Positions 1-10,524 of a stretch of DNA of 64,000 nucleotides are shown here, piece after piece. A model generated the notes under the pieces. The model saw only the letters and a list, made by a program, of their open reading frames with translations, searched no databases and was not told where the DNA came from. How positions within the stretch are numbered: the first letter of the stretch is position 1; every line of letters starts with the position of its first letter. This DNA is from Euborellia annulipes. Its lineage: Eukaryota > Arthropoda > Insecta > Dermaptera > Anisolabididae. The stretch is from positions 1-64,000 of the forward strand of contig JAKCPI010009549.1 in NCBI GenBank assembly GCA_023213315.1, written 5' to 3'. A program made the translations under genes and the position numbers.

Positions 1-247
1 CTGAATAAAAATATAATAAATAAAAAAATGAGCATGCAATTTTTTATTTTTACATTTTTAGAAATAAAAATTCCTGTTTTAGGAATTAAACCGAATTATT
101 TGTATGAATGTCTCTCTCTTATCCTAATTCAAAGAAAAAAATTTAAAAAAATTAATTGAAAATTTTTAAATAGTAGTTTTATTTATATTTATTAATTCAT
201 TCTTTGTTAAATTTTCTTTCCTGAATAAGCTGAATAGAAAAGATGTG

Positions 248-403
248 CCAATTAACACTCTTATATTAATAGATCAACCCTGCCATCTTCAGTCTTCAAA
301 GAGCATATTTAAATTTTACATATATAAATAGAGCATAACAGGTTTTGAAGGCTGAAGATGGCAGGGTTGATCACAGCCGAAACGTTTCAATAAAGAGTGT
401 TAA
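248..403 (+). repeat. Foldback repeat with hammerhead-like core
   Basis: The left arm (about 248-299) and right arm (about 340-403) are imperfect inverted copies: ATTAACACTCTT on one side, AAGAGTGTTAAT on the other, and AGATCAACCCTGCCATCTTC against GAAGATGGCAGGGTTGATC. The right arm holds CTGAAGA at 352-358, a GGC/GCC stem, and GAAAC at 379-383. The core matches about 15 other loci in the window. The resemblance to Penelope-type hammerheads is an inference. Confidence 0.6.
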
Positions 404-1595
404 TTATTTGGCTGCATCCTCTTTCCTATTCAACATATCAGCTACAGCCATGTTCTACTATTCAATTTCCTGAATAAGGATATAGAGTATGAACTGAAAC
501 ATAGTAATTTATGCAAATAAATTTGCAGAATCTACTAAAAACAATAGCAGCAGGAATAAATAAAAAGTAAATAAAATTTATTTAATTGTAAAACAAAAAA
601 AATAAATAAATATTGGCAAGAAAATTTTCTTTCTTCGCTGATTAAAAATTAATTATATTGATCGAATTTTTTTTTTTTTTAATGATCTCTTATTTCTAAT
701 AAGGTATTCTTTTTATTGACACTATAAAAATAGTCTTTCGAAAAGAGTAGTATTATTTATATATTTATATTTATATTTATTTTATATATATTTCGATATG
801 AGTTTTATATATCCTATGTAGAAAAATAAAAAAATTTAGGATATATATCTAAATTTTCCCCTAATTTAAGAAAATACTTCCTATGGTTCTTTTAACTATT
901 TATTTATTAATTAGGGATATATTCGAACTTGAATAATTTTTTAAAATACTTAATTAATCCAGGCAAGTGTGAATATTTAAAAAGGATTTGGTGGTTATGA
1001 ATATACAGTTCTTGATTTTAATAAGGGCAGGTGTAAATATTAATATTTAAATTAGTGAAAAATGAAATTTTGATATTACAGTAATGCATAAGTTTAAAAA
1101 AATATTTTTTTCTGGTCAAATAGGTATTCTAATTTTTTTTTAATGAATATAGTCGAACCCACGGTATAAGAAAACGGTAAAAATTTGTTTAATATTTTTC
1201 ACTAATTAAATGATTTTTCAACTAATAATTGAATAAAGATTTACCCGAAAAGAAAATTCGTTAAAAGGTTTATTATTTTTTTAAATTAGAACATCTATTG
1301 ACTAATTAAATGAGAAACTTTTGTCCTTTTAAAAAGAAATAGATTTTAGCCAAATTACAATTTCTAATTATAAAATTAGCTCGTGTTGTAATTTAATCAT
1401 TAATTTTTTAAATAAAGTTGGACCAGCCAGCTCAAAATAATCCCAATTATAATTATAAATATATTTATTTAATAATAAAAGAGAAAGTAAAAAAAGAGTT
1501 AGAAAAAATATCGCAAAGATAAATATTTGTAAAAATGCATTGAAATAAAAAAGAAAGTGAAGGAATTTTTTTTTTAATTAATATGTATAAATTGA
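404..1595. other. AT-rich gene-free DNA
   Basis: No coding region or RNA gene is recognisable. The segment around 838-960 (TTTATTTATTAATTAGGGAT, then ATATTCGAA, then a run ending TTAATTAATCC) is a diverged relative of one unit of the 120-bp tandem array at 35.5-36.1 kb. Confidence 0.5.
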
Positions 1596-1687
1596 AAAAA
1601 TCTGGTGTGACTGGCGCACAGCACACAACTTTCTCTTACCTTCGGTAATCGAAAGTTGTGTACTGTGCTTGTCACACCAGATTTTTT
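1596..1687. repeat. Near-perfect hairpin made of two Tc1-like transposon ends
   Basis: Arms of about 38 bp start ATCTGGTGTGACTGG and finish GTCACACCAGAT with almost no spacer between them. The same terminal sequence bounds the 560-bp element at 33991-34550, so this looks like two transposon ends joined head to head with the interior lost. Confidence 0.75.
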
Positions 1688-2085
1688 GTGTCGACATGTA
1701 TTTAGTTCCCGGCAGTAAGGAATATTTGAATTCAGATGTAAAATTTATAAGTATGGGAAAATATTTATATTTTGTTACCAGGGCAACCATTTCTCCTATC
1801 TTTCCTAAGAAGCACAAGAGTAAAGTGTGCTTCAATCAATTTTGAGGGCAAAACGAGAATATACATTTGAAAGAGCATCTAAAAAATAATTGATTTTTGA
1901 ATTTTAATCAAAATCGTTAGAGCGAATTTTGAGAAAATCGAAAAAAACTGAAAAAGTACATCAGTAAAGTACTAGTACTCTTTGGCCGATTTTGATTAAA
2001 AGCTTATTTTTCCGGTCCCGGGGGGTGTTTAACTTAAATATAAAATTTCAGTCTCATAGCTCAATTCCTTCATGCTTAAAATTTG

Positions 2086-2140
2086 ACACACACCCACACA
2101 CCCACCCACCCACCCACCCACCCACCCACCCACACACCCA
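2086..2140. repeat. (CACC)n / (CACA)n microsatellite
   Basis: About 55 bases of uninterrupted CACC and CACA units lie inside the family A repeat. A (GT)n tract sits at the equivalent place in the related repeat near 31.2 kb. Confidence 0.9.
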
Positions 2141-2248
2141 CAGACAGACCATGTCGCGAAAACCACTTTTTTGGATTCAGGGGACCTCAAAACGTGAAGA
2201 TCCATCAAAATCTCGACATCGAATTTTTGACATGAATCCAATACTTTC

Positions 2249-2296
2249 TCTCTATATATATATTACATATATACATAGGTAAGAGAAAGTAAAAAT
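2249..2296. repeat. TACTTTCTCT mini-palindrome
   Basis: AATACTTTCTCTCTATATA runs into TATACATAGGTAAGAGAAAG, giving an imperfect palindrome of about 48 bp. Similar palindromes lie at 3513-3556, 4361-4401, 5169-5211, 29589-29636 and 57731-57778. Half-sites lie near 13637, 16140, 26839 and 53001. They often mark the edge of family A repeats, so they are probably transposon termini. Confidence 0.7.
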
Positions 2297-3889
2297 TTGA
2301 TTGTCAGGACTTACCAAGTACAGAGAGACTCGAAGTGCGCTGAGATGGGGTGCCCAAACGACAAGGTCGGTGATGAAGGGAGAAGTCGACCTCTAGCGAT
2401 TCTCACCCCTGTAAAAAATAAAAATTATTATTATGTGTTTGGGTGTAGACAGAGAGAGTTTACAAAAAAAAAAATAAAAAAATAATATTGATAAACGATT
2501 TTTTCACCCTTATTTTTAAGGGAAAAATATTAATGATATTAAAGATGTTCACCCTTTTACACCTTCTGGTTTCAAGTTTTTAGACAAAGGATAATTTTAT
2601 AAATATGTTTTAAGAAAGAAAATATAAAAATAAAATGTTAACCCTTTCTTCAAGTGAAATATGCAAATTATAAATACCTTTTAATTGTGGTGAGAGGTGT
2701 GTGTGTGAGACGTTTTATTCTCACAAACAGAATCGCACTGGAGAAGAGGCACTTTGCAGAGTGATGAGTTCCATCGACTGGCCCCTTGGCTCCCCTTGAC
2801 GCAGAAGGGTTTGCTTTTCCTAAGATCTCTCTTCTGAAACAAAGAAATATTAATTTTTTTTAATCCTCTTCTATCATCATATTTTTAAATATTCAATAAA
2901 GATTATTTTATTAAATAATTGTTTTATTTTCCCTTAATCCTTTCCTTTCTCATCTTTAAATATTCATTATAAAAGTATATTAGTATGTTTATCGAATATT
3001 TAGATTAGCTTCAAATGGCGAATTAATATAATTTTAATTAGAATTTTTCCCTCAATTCATTCAGATAACGGATTATTAAAAAATAATTTTTTTTTTTTAA
3101 TTAAGTACTTGATTTTTTTCTAATTTGAAAGGTATAATTCTTTTTTGTCCAATTTTCTTAAGGGTTTGTTTCTTTTTGGTTTTTTTTATTTTTTTATTTT
3201 AACAAATATTGCCTTTTAAAAAGAAAATTTAGTGATTTTTATGGAAAATTTTTATAGAAAAAAAAACAGATGAGTATATATTCATCCCTCTCGAAATTTT
3301 TAATTATTAATTGATAAGGGATGAAGAATGGAGAAATTTATTAGAAAAATTAAGATATTTAGAAATTATCTGTTCTTTAAATTAAATGATAAAGAATAAT
3401 TTATTTGATTCAATGGATATTTTAACCCACCGCCTACAGAAAAACACCCCTATTTCTACATTATATAACCAATCGAAGAGTAAAAATCTAAAAAAATTAA
3501 TAACAAACAATACTTTCTCTCTATATATACTTCATATATAGGGTAAGAGAAAGTAAAAATCATCTGAATTGTTTAAACTTATAATTAGAGGGGGCGAATG
3601 GGGAAACTGTTTAAGAAAAGAATGCATTCAGACAGTGAAGAAAAAATTTCACCTCTAAAAATCACACTTATTACTTATACCACTGACGAGAGATAAAAGT
3701 TTAAAAATTCTATTTAATAATAATTTTTTATTAAATAGTATTATATAGAGATTATAGGAGAGCTAAATTCTCTGTTAGGTGGGTGGAGGGTGAGTAGGGT
3801 GCGAGAGTAATCCATTTGCTTAAATGTAAACATTTTACAAAAGAAAAAAAATTTCTATTTTAAATTTCATTTTTAAAGAAAAAAACTAT

Positions 3890-4175
3890 TAGAAGGGGTG
3901 ATTTACACCCTTTATCACTCTCCACCTGGGGTACACGACTTTATCATAGTGTTGTATTTAAAAATTGGATAATTTTTATTTATTTTATTTATTTTAAGAG
4001 AGAAAAATTGAAAACAGAAATTTAATTCATTATGCAAATGAGATATGAAAAGAATCATTACCGTAATAATATGATGACCAGACGGGGAGTAAATGAGTTG
4101 GGGGATGAACCTCTTATTTGCACAAATAACACAATATAAAAAAAAAACTAAACACACGAGAGAGAGATTGAGAAA
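3890..4175. repeat. Dispersed repeat family C
   Basis: AGAAGGGGTGATTTACACCC begins a block that continues through an ACTTTATCA segment and TATGCAAATGAGATA to TTGCACAAATAACACAA. The same order recurs at 35054-35330, with a shorter copy at 34700-34825. Its minus-strand frames (3915-4157, 35131-35424) are low-complexity and not conserved as protein. Confidence 0.7.
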
Positions 4176-4640
4176 GAAAATAGAAGAATTAATAGATATT
4201 TACAAGAAAAATATTTTTTTTTTTAAGATGCAATAATTTTTTCACAAAAGATAGACAAGAAAATTAAACCAGGAGGTAAGGCAGGTAATTAAAATAAAAA
4301 TAATTTTTAGAGAAAATATATTAAAATTTATTCATTTTGGGGGAGGGGAGATTACTGAAAAATACTTTCTCTCTATTTTGCATATAGTATAAGAGAAAGT
4401 AATATTTGGTTTGGTATTAGAAAGATTCGGATTTTATTAAAAAAAAAACGATTTTTTTCAATAAAATAAAAGTATTAATTTGGTCTACCTTTAATAAGAC
4501 GGTCAGAGGGGGTGAGTTGAATTTTGACGATGTGGGGTGGTACTGTAAAACTCGACTGAATTTTATTTGTCTCTCTCTAAAAAAATGATAGTAATAAGAA
4601 ATTACATTTTGGAAAAAAATAAAAAAATAGTATTCTGATC

Positions 4641-4902
4641 CAGGGGCGGATTAAAGGGGGGGGGGGAGGGGGGCGATCGCCCCCCCCGAGAAGAAATTCA
4701 CAATGTTATAAAAACTAGTAATCTAAAGAAATTATGATTTCCGGGCTTTAATTTCAATTGAATTTGTCAATCAATCAATTTAAATAAATAGGAAAGGGGT
4801 CTAAATGGCCATAGATGCCCACAAAGTCCTTAAATAAAAAAAAAAATTAAAAAAAAAAAAAAAACCGCCCCCCCCCGACAAAATTGCATTAATCCGCCAC
4901 TG
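4641..4902. mobile_element. Short hAT-like element, 8-bp TSD TTCTGATC
   Basis: Termini are CAGGGGCGGATTAA and TTAATCCGCCACTG, flanked by exact TTCTGATC at 4633-4640 and 4903-4910. Long G and C runs sit just inside the ends. There is no transposase. The 8-bp duplication and CAG-type end fit the hAT superfamily; non-autonomy is inferred. Confidence 0.88.
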
Positions 4903-5125
4903 TTCTGATCTAATATTATTTAGAGATGGAAAACAATTAAAAGATGATTTAAAATATTCATTGTTCATACTGAAACATCCCCCCCCCCCAATCAACGCAA
5001 CCAACCCTCAACGATAAAAAGAATAATCCAATTTCAATTTAATTTTTTTAGCTAATGGAAAAATTTTGATAATAAATTTTAGATTAAAATTAGGTGTTAG
5101 CTGTGTCTTCTACACAGCCGGTGGC

Positions 5126-5706
5126 TTTTTAACGTGACAACGTCTTTTGCTTGATTTCAAAAAAATTTTTTTTCTCTTACCTATATTGAAATATAAAGAG
5201 AGAAAGTATTGTTTTTGTTTTTTTTTTTTTTTACTAGTAGTTTGTTTTCATAAATAAACATGTTCAAACATTTTCATTGAAACAATATATGACAGGTGTG
5301 GCCAAACTTTTATCCATTAAGGGCGACATATGCTTACAAAATGAGGTTTTTCGAGAAAAAAACCAATTTTTGAGTTAATTACTCGGGATTTTTTTATTTA
5401 TTCTATTAGAGGTTTTCTTTCTGCATCAAATGACATCCCATTTAGTCTGATCTGAATAGTCGTTCAGAATCTACAGGGGTTTAAACTTTCAAATTTTAAT
5501 TTACCGCAGCGCGGTAAAATAAAATGATAGGAAAAAAATAAATGGTGAAATCTTTAGCTGAAAACTCATTCTTTCTAACCGTATATTTCTCATAATTATA
5601 CCTCTTAAGACAGAGGAGTTATTCAAGCCAATAAACTTTTTCGTGCAAGCCCCTCTAACATGCCACTATAGACACATGATTTGTAAGACGTTGTCACGTC
5701 AAAAAA
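5126..5706. mobile_element. Non-coding TIR element, 581 bp
   Basis: TTTTTAACGTGACAACGTCT at the left is matched by AGACGTTGTCACGTCAAAAA at the right, a near-perfect 21-bp inverted repeat. The interior has no transposase frame and contains a TACTTTCTCT palindrome near the left end. Superfamily not assigned. Confidence 0.65.
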
Positions 5707-6138
5707 CTCGAAATAGAAATGTATGATTTAAAATTTATTTTAATAAAGAGTATTTATTGAAAATAAAGCAATCCAAATAGGCTATTGAGATCCCAAAATA
5801 AAATAAATTGCTTCAATAGTCAGAAATTAGTAAAAAAGAAACAAAAAAATTTCCAAGTTTTTTGTGAAAAAAATATTAAAAGACTTTCGATTCTAATATA
5901 ACACCCAAAACACCAATTCCCACCTTCCAATTAGAATAGTAGCCAACAAGTTATGGAGGTCCAAACCCCCTTCCCCGAAATTCCGAAAAATTATCAATAA
6001 AGAGAAATATAGAGTCTATATAGATAAAACATGGGTGTTAAAATTTTAAATATGATAGAAATTATAAAAAATATTTTATATTCTTTAAAATTTTTTATTT
6101 AGGGTATGTTGGCTGACTATATGGGGTGACTTAAATAA

Positions 6139-7287
6139 CACTGTGCTACAAAATGAAACTTTTTTCTGGCCCCGAGAAAATTCCTTCAGATTCTTAATTA
6201 AAATGACCTCCTGAATCCATATATCACCTTCGTTTTCCCCCACCACGTACCGTTTTGGGGGGGGGGGTAGCCCCTACTTATTTCCACCCCTTTTCGTTAA
6301 TTATAGGGCCACGAAAAAAATTTGGAGGGATGAAAATGAATATTTTAGCCTTAACATTTCTTCAGAAGGTCTAGAGAAGTGAAAAGTTAAAAACATTAAC
6401 ATTTGGTTCCAAGGGGGGGGATGTGGGGGAGGATTTTGTCCCTTAAAATGCAAAAAAAATCATTAAAAATGGTCAATTTTTTCTGATTTTTCTCAATTTT
6501 TTCACTGATTTTCTACATATTCAGGCGGACAGACCCACCACACCCTTCCTTAAACATCCCTCAACTAAAAAAAAATATATAGAATAAAGCGGATGGGGTG
6601 TGGGAGGTTCCGAATCCCTTGCAAGAAGAATTTTTTTCAATTATTGACAAGAAATAATTTCTACCCCTTTAGATAAATATTGGAAAATGGAAATATTGAA
6701 GGACATAGAAGAATCCGTATATATAAGTTTAAATTTGTAAAGATCAGCCCAAAAAAATGAAAGTTAGCCGCATATTTGCCAATTTGACCAACTGAGCTGT
6801 GAATCTTCCATCTTCTTAAAAGGCCTTTGGAATCGCTCACACCCCACCCGCTTTGTCCTATATATTTTTTTTTAGTTGAGGGATGTTTAAGGAAGGGTGA
6901 GGTGGGACTGTCAGCTGGAATATGTAGAAAATCAGTGAAAAAATTGAGAAAAATCAGAAAAAATCGATCATTTTTAATGATTTTTTTGCATTTTAAGGGA
7001 CAAAATCCTCCCCCACATCCCCCCCTTGGATCCAAATGTTAATGTTTTTAACTTTTCACTTCTCTAGACCTTCTGAAGAAATGTTAAGGCTAAAATATTC
7101 CTTTTCATCCCTCCAAATTTTTTTTCGTGGCCCTATAATTAACGAAAAGGGGTGGAAATAAGTAGGGGGCTTCCCCCGAAAACGGTAGGTGGTGGGGGAA
7201 AATGGAGGTCATATTTGGATTCAGGAGGTCATTTCACTTAAGAATCTGAAGGAATTTTCTCGGGGCTTTTTTTCTTGTTGTACAGTG
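6139..7287. mobile_element. Large foldback element, about 480-bp arms
   Basis: The arms 6139-6630 and 6815-7287 are inverted copies along nearly their whole length. Matching landmarks include CACTGT at both ends, GAAAATTCCTTCAGATTC, CCTTTTCGTTAATTATAGGG, TTCAGAAGGTCTAGAGAAG and TTTAAACATCC-type blocks. The loop is about 185 bp. No target duplication is clear. The open frames 6661-7035 and 6827-7042 fall in the loop and right arm and have no protein-like features. Confidence 0.85.
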
Positions 7288-7908
7288 TAATTATTCACTT
7301 TAAAATAAATTCAACATATAAATTTCAAGACGAACGATTTCTTGAACTGTTTAGAACTCGACTGAATTTTATTTGTCTCTCTTTATAATAAGAAATCTCA
7401 TTTTAGAAAATTAATTAATTAATTAATATTATTAATTGACAAGGGATGAATAATTGAATAATGTTTATTTACCTGAGGAAGAGAAGAGGGAGATTGAGAT
7501 GTTGCTGCTGAACAGAAATGCGAATTTCTAAAGCCTGAGCCTGGCTTGAAGCTCTCTGAATGGAGTGGCGAGGAGTGCAGTCATCTTCAAGTGGGGAGCG
7601 AAAATCTATAACAAGGGATAATAATACAAAATTATTTACAAAAATATGTCATTTCTTCTTGGATTTTTAGAACATCTTTCTTACTAATATTATTGGAAAA
7701 ATAAAGTGATTCAAATATTAAGCTCACCAAATAGGAACTATAAATAACGTTGAGTTCATCTGGCTGCATTAACGACAAGAAGTATCTGGTAAGGAATTCT
7801 GAAATTAAAAAAAGAAAAAATTAATCTCTATAATCAAATAAAAAGAGATAGTTAAAAAAAATTAGTTTTAATTAGTGATTAGTGAATTTATATTCGATGA
7901 TATATGCA

Positions 7909-7912
<4 letters not shown>

Positions 7913-7947
<35 letters not shown>
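7913..7947. repeat. (TA)n microsatellite
   Basis: Uninterrupted TA dinucleotides. A second (AT)n tract lies at 13760-13786. Confidence 0.95.
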
Positions 7948-7949
<2 letters not shown>

Positions 7950-9745
7950 ATACTCAATAAACTATATCTACATTCATTTAATCCAAAGTTTCCAAAAGAA
8001 TAAATTAAACTAGAAAAGAACAGATATATAATATTAAATAGATATTACCTTGAATATATATACTGTATATATATATTTTTGATGATTAGATGTCTTTTTG
8101 TTCTCACTCAAAGTTAAACCATCTCAGATCAGATGATTTATAATCAAATCTAAAATTAAATTAATATTTATTTAATATGAGAATAATAGAATAAAATTAA
8201 TAGATATAATAGATACCTAATTTTATATTTTGAATAAAAAATCTCGCTGGAGTTTCAACAAATCTAATGAGACGTAGTCACTTCTGATTACATCTTTTTT
8301 TGAATGGAGACATTGACATGTTCTACTGCTAGTCGTTAGCTTAGTTATTATGGGATGATGCCCCTCTTGTGTTTCCTGGAATATCATTGGGCGAATTGAT
8401 ATAATTTAATTCTGCTGAGGATCTTTTTACTACTAGATAGTCATTCGACGTTCCTTTCCAAAGGTGAGAACCATCAGTCGAGACATGACTGAATTTGGGC
8501 CTTATAGAGGGTCAGAAGTAGCGCTTAGATTTGAAGTGAAACCCGAGCTTCTGAAATTTATAAGAAAATACAGTATTATTGTTAAATTTTGTTCATTTAT
8601 ATTTCTTACTGAGGAGAGAGACAAAAGACATCCATAAAAAATTCTTTCTTTTCTAATATTATTTAATTTTCTTTCAATTCATTCTGATATTAAATATATA
8701 ATGAATGTTATATTCTCTTTTAGAAGAGCAGTCAACCTGGAGTAGATCTTGGTAAGTAAAAATTAAAGTAATAATTAATTTAATGAAATGTCCTAAACAT
8801 ATATGTATATATACATTATCTAATTTTAATTAGGTTTCATATTCAAGTGAAGATCATTAACTATGGGGTGATTACTTACATTTGAAAATAAAATCTTGTT
8901 GTTTGTTACTTTCTTGTTCTTAAATTTAAAGACTTCCAAATTTTAGTCATTTTTTTTATTGGTGCTGTCCAAATTCAAAAACTGAAAAATAAAAAATATT
9001 AAATTTTAGACGATAGCCTTAGAAAAGATTCAAATAGAACTATTTATACAGGTGTATGGGCCTATATATAAATGGAAAATTAAAAATAAGAATAACATCT
9101 TTGCAAAAAGAATTCGATTTAAGTATAAAATAATGAAAAGTGAAGAAGATAAAAAGGAAATAGAAATTATTGGAATTGTGCAAAAAAAAAAAAGAAAAAA
9201 TAAAATTAAAAAAATCAAAATCATGAAATCTAAACCGAGGGGTGATTGTTCAAAATCTAAATTTAAAATAAATAATTTAAAAAAAGATGAATTTTTATAA
9301 TCAGTCCATGTAAAGGGAATGCACCCATTTGACAAAAGATGAAAATAATAATAAAAGATGAAAATTTATAATTTAATAAATCACTTAAACCATTTTAAAT
9401 ATATTAATAAAATAGGGAATAATTTTATAAAGTCGAAAATACGAAATAAAAGAGAAAATAAGATAGAATCATAACCAATTTGAGCAAATGACATTCAACG
9501 ATAATCTCTATATATTTTAAGTGACAATGAAATTTAATTTACAATTAAATTAGTAGAATATATTTAATTAAAACAAAAAAAGAGAAAGAAATGCAAATTA
9601 AATAATAAATACCTTATAAAATTGAGATAAATGTTAGCTGAACTTGACAGGCGATGAGAAGCCATTAGATGCACACACACAGACAGACACGCATAGACTT
9701 GGAAATCAGAGGCGAGTTCTCTTATACAAGTTGGTTCAATTACTT

Positions 9746-10511
9746 GCTAAAAGATACCTAAAAAATCAAAACATTTTTTTCTATTAATTTCAAATAAAAT
9801 ATTAAATATTTAATTATTTTAGTATTTAAATAAAATATATATCACTTTTTAACTAAAAGAAAGAAATAATTTTTATTTAATTAAGTCGACTGTCTAAAAG
9901 TTGGTTCAATAACTTGCTGATATAAAAGTTTTTGAAATTCATATACAATAAAAGCTTTAATATAAATCATATTTAATTATTGATATAAATAAAATAAAAT
10001 ATTAATTAAGTTTACTATTTAAATAAAATATTTTTTTAGATAAATGAAGGTAAATAACATTTTTATTTAACAAAAATTTGAACTAAGTTGGCGGGATTAA
10101 TAAATAAAAAATTATATCTTTCTTTTAATTAAAAATAAATACTAAGATCTCTGTGTAATTTTAAATGGCAAAAATGTTCAGTGAGGGACAATATTAATTC
10201 CCACCCATGCGTTTTCTTCTTGTGGTTATTTATGTTATATTATATCTAAATTATATATTATAGATTTTTTAATGGAAACTCATGGTTCAGGGGATAGAAT
10301 CAAACAAGAGGAAGTTGCCCTAACTCCGCCCACTTGTTATAATCAAACAACGCTGAAACAACGTTTTAAAGCAGGGAACAGGGAATGAGCCTATCCATGT
10401 ACGCCAATAGCACAGAGCTGACTGTCTCTATTCCCTGATCCAAATCGGCCTAGATTATATATATAAATTTGACATTTTATACATATTTAAATTAATAATT
10501 ATATTTTTAAG
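9746..10511. promoter_or_regulatory. Candidate divergent promoter interval
   Basis: This AT-rich interval lies between the first minus-strand segment of the candidate transcript (9745) and the WD40 coding exon (10525). The duplicated phrase AAGTTGGTTCAATAACTTGC / ACAAGTTGGTTCAATTACTT (near 9728 and 9899) is a short local direct repeat. A possible splice acceptor (TATTTTTAAG) ends at 10511, so a WD40 5' leader exon may lie inside this interval. No core promoter element can be assigned. Confidence 0.3.
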
Positions 10512-10524
10512 GTTTAAAAAAAAT

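Larger units (their letters stand above)
1690..2296 (+). repeat. Dispersed repeat family A (TACTAGTACTCTTTGGCCGA)
   Basis: The order of blocks is: a stretch with GTAAAGTGTGCTTCAA; a block around AATCAAAATCGTTAGAGCGA; AAAGTACTAGTACTCTTTGG at about 1966-1985; a CACC microsatellite; a GACAGACCATGTCGCGAAAA block; and a terminal TACTTTCTCT palindrome. Related blocks recur at 29.3, 30.3-30.8, 33.5, 53.9, 55.2, 56.4 and 56.9 kb in both orientations. The open frames here (1992-2282 + and 2029-2241 -) come from the microsatellite. Confidence 0.7.
2834..7472. other. Repeat-filled interval without recognised genes
   Basis: If the minus-strand transcript is real, this is one of its introns. It holds two TACTTTCTCT palindromes, a family C repeat, one hAT-like element, a 583-bp TIR element and a 1.15-kb foldback, each listed separately. 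No open frame here has domain-like composition. Confidence 0.5.
2315..9745 (-). other. Candidate spliced minus-strand transcript, coding status unresolved
   Basis: Six segments read on the minus strand have a pyrimidine-rich AG acceptor and a GT donor: 9745-9614, 8550-8217, 7798-7728, 7605-7473, 2833-2678 (alternative donor ending the exon at 2725) and 2408-2315. Donors include GTGAGC, GTAAATA and GTAAGTCC. The 334-bp segment is closed in all frames, so it would be leader or non-coding. The last three can be read in one continuous frame if the 7605 segment uses an internal acceptor and the 2833 segment uses the 2725 donor. That gives serine-rich sequence with no domain I recognise. The transcript starts head to head with the WD40 gene at 10525 and would continue past the left edge after 2315. 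It could be the 5' leader of a truncated gene or a long non-coding RNA. Splice sites are seen in the sequence; joining them is inference. Confidence 0.4.

Noticed and set aside
3915..4157. Minus frame with a leucine-rich start, similar to 35131-35424
   Set aside because: Both lie in family C repeats; the shared similarity is at DNA level and the frames diverge.
9030..9335. Overlapping frames on both strands at 9030-9335
   Set aside because: Lysine-rich on one strand and Phe/Ile/Leu-rich on the other, the signature of plain AT-rich sequence.
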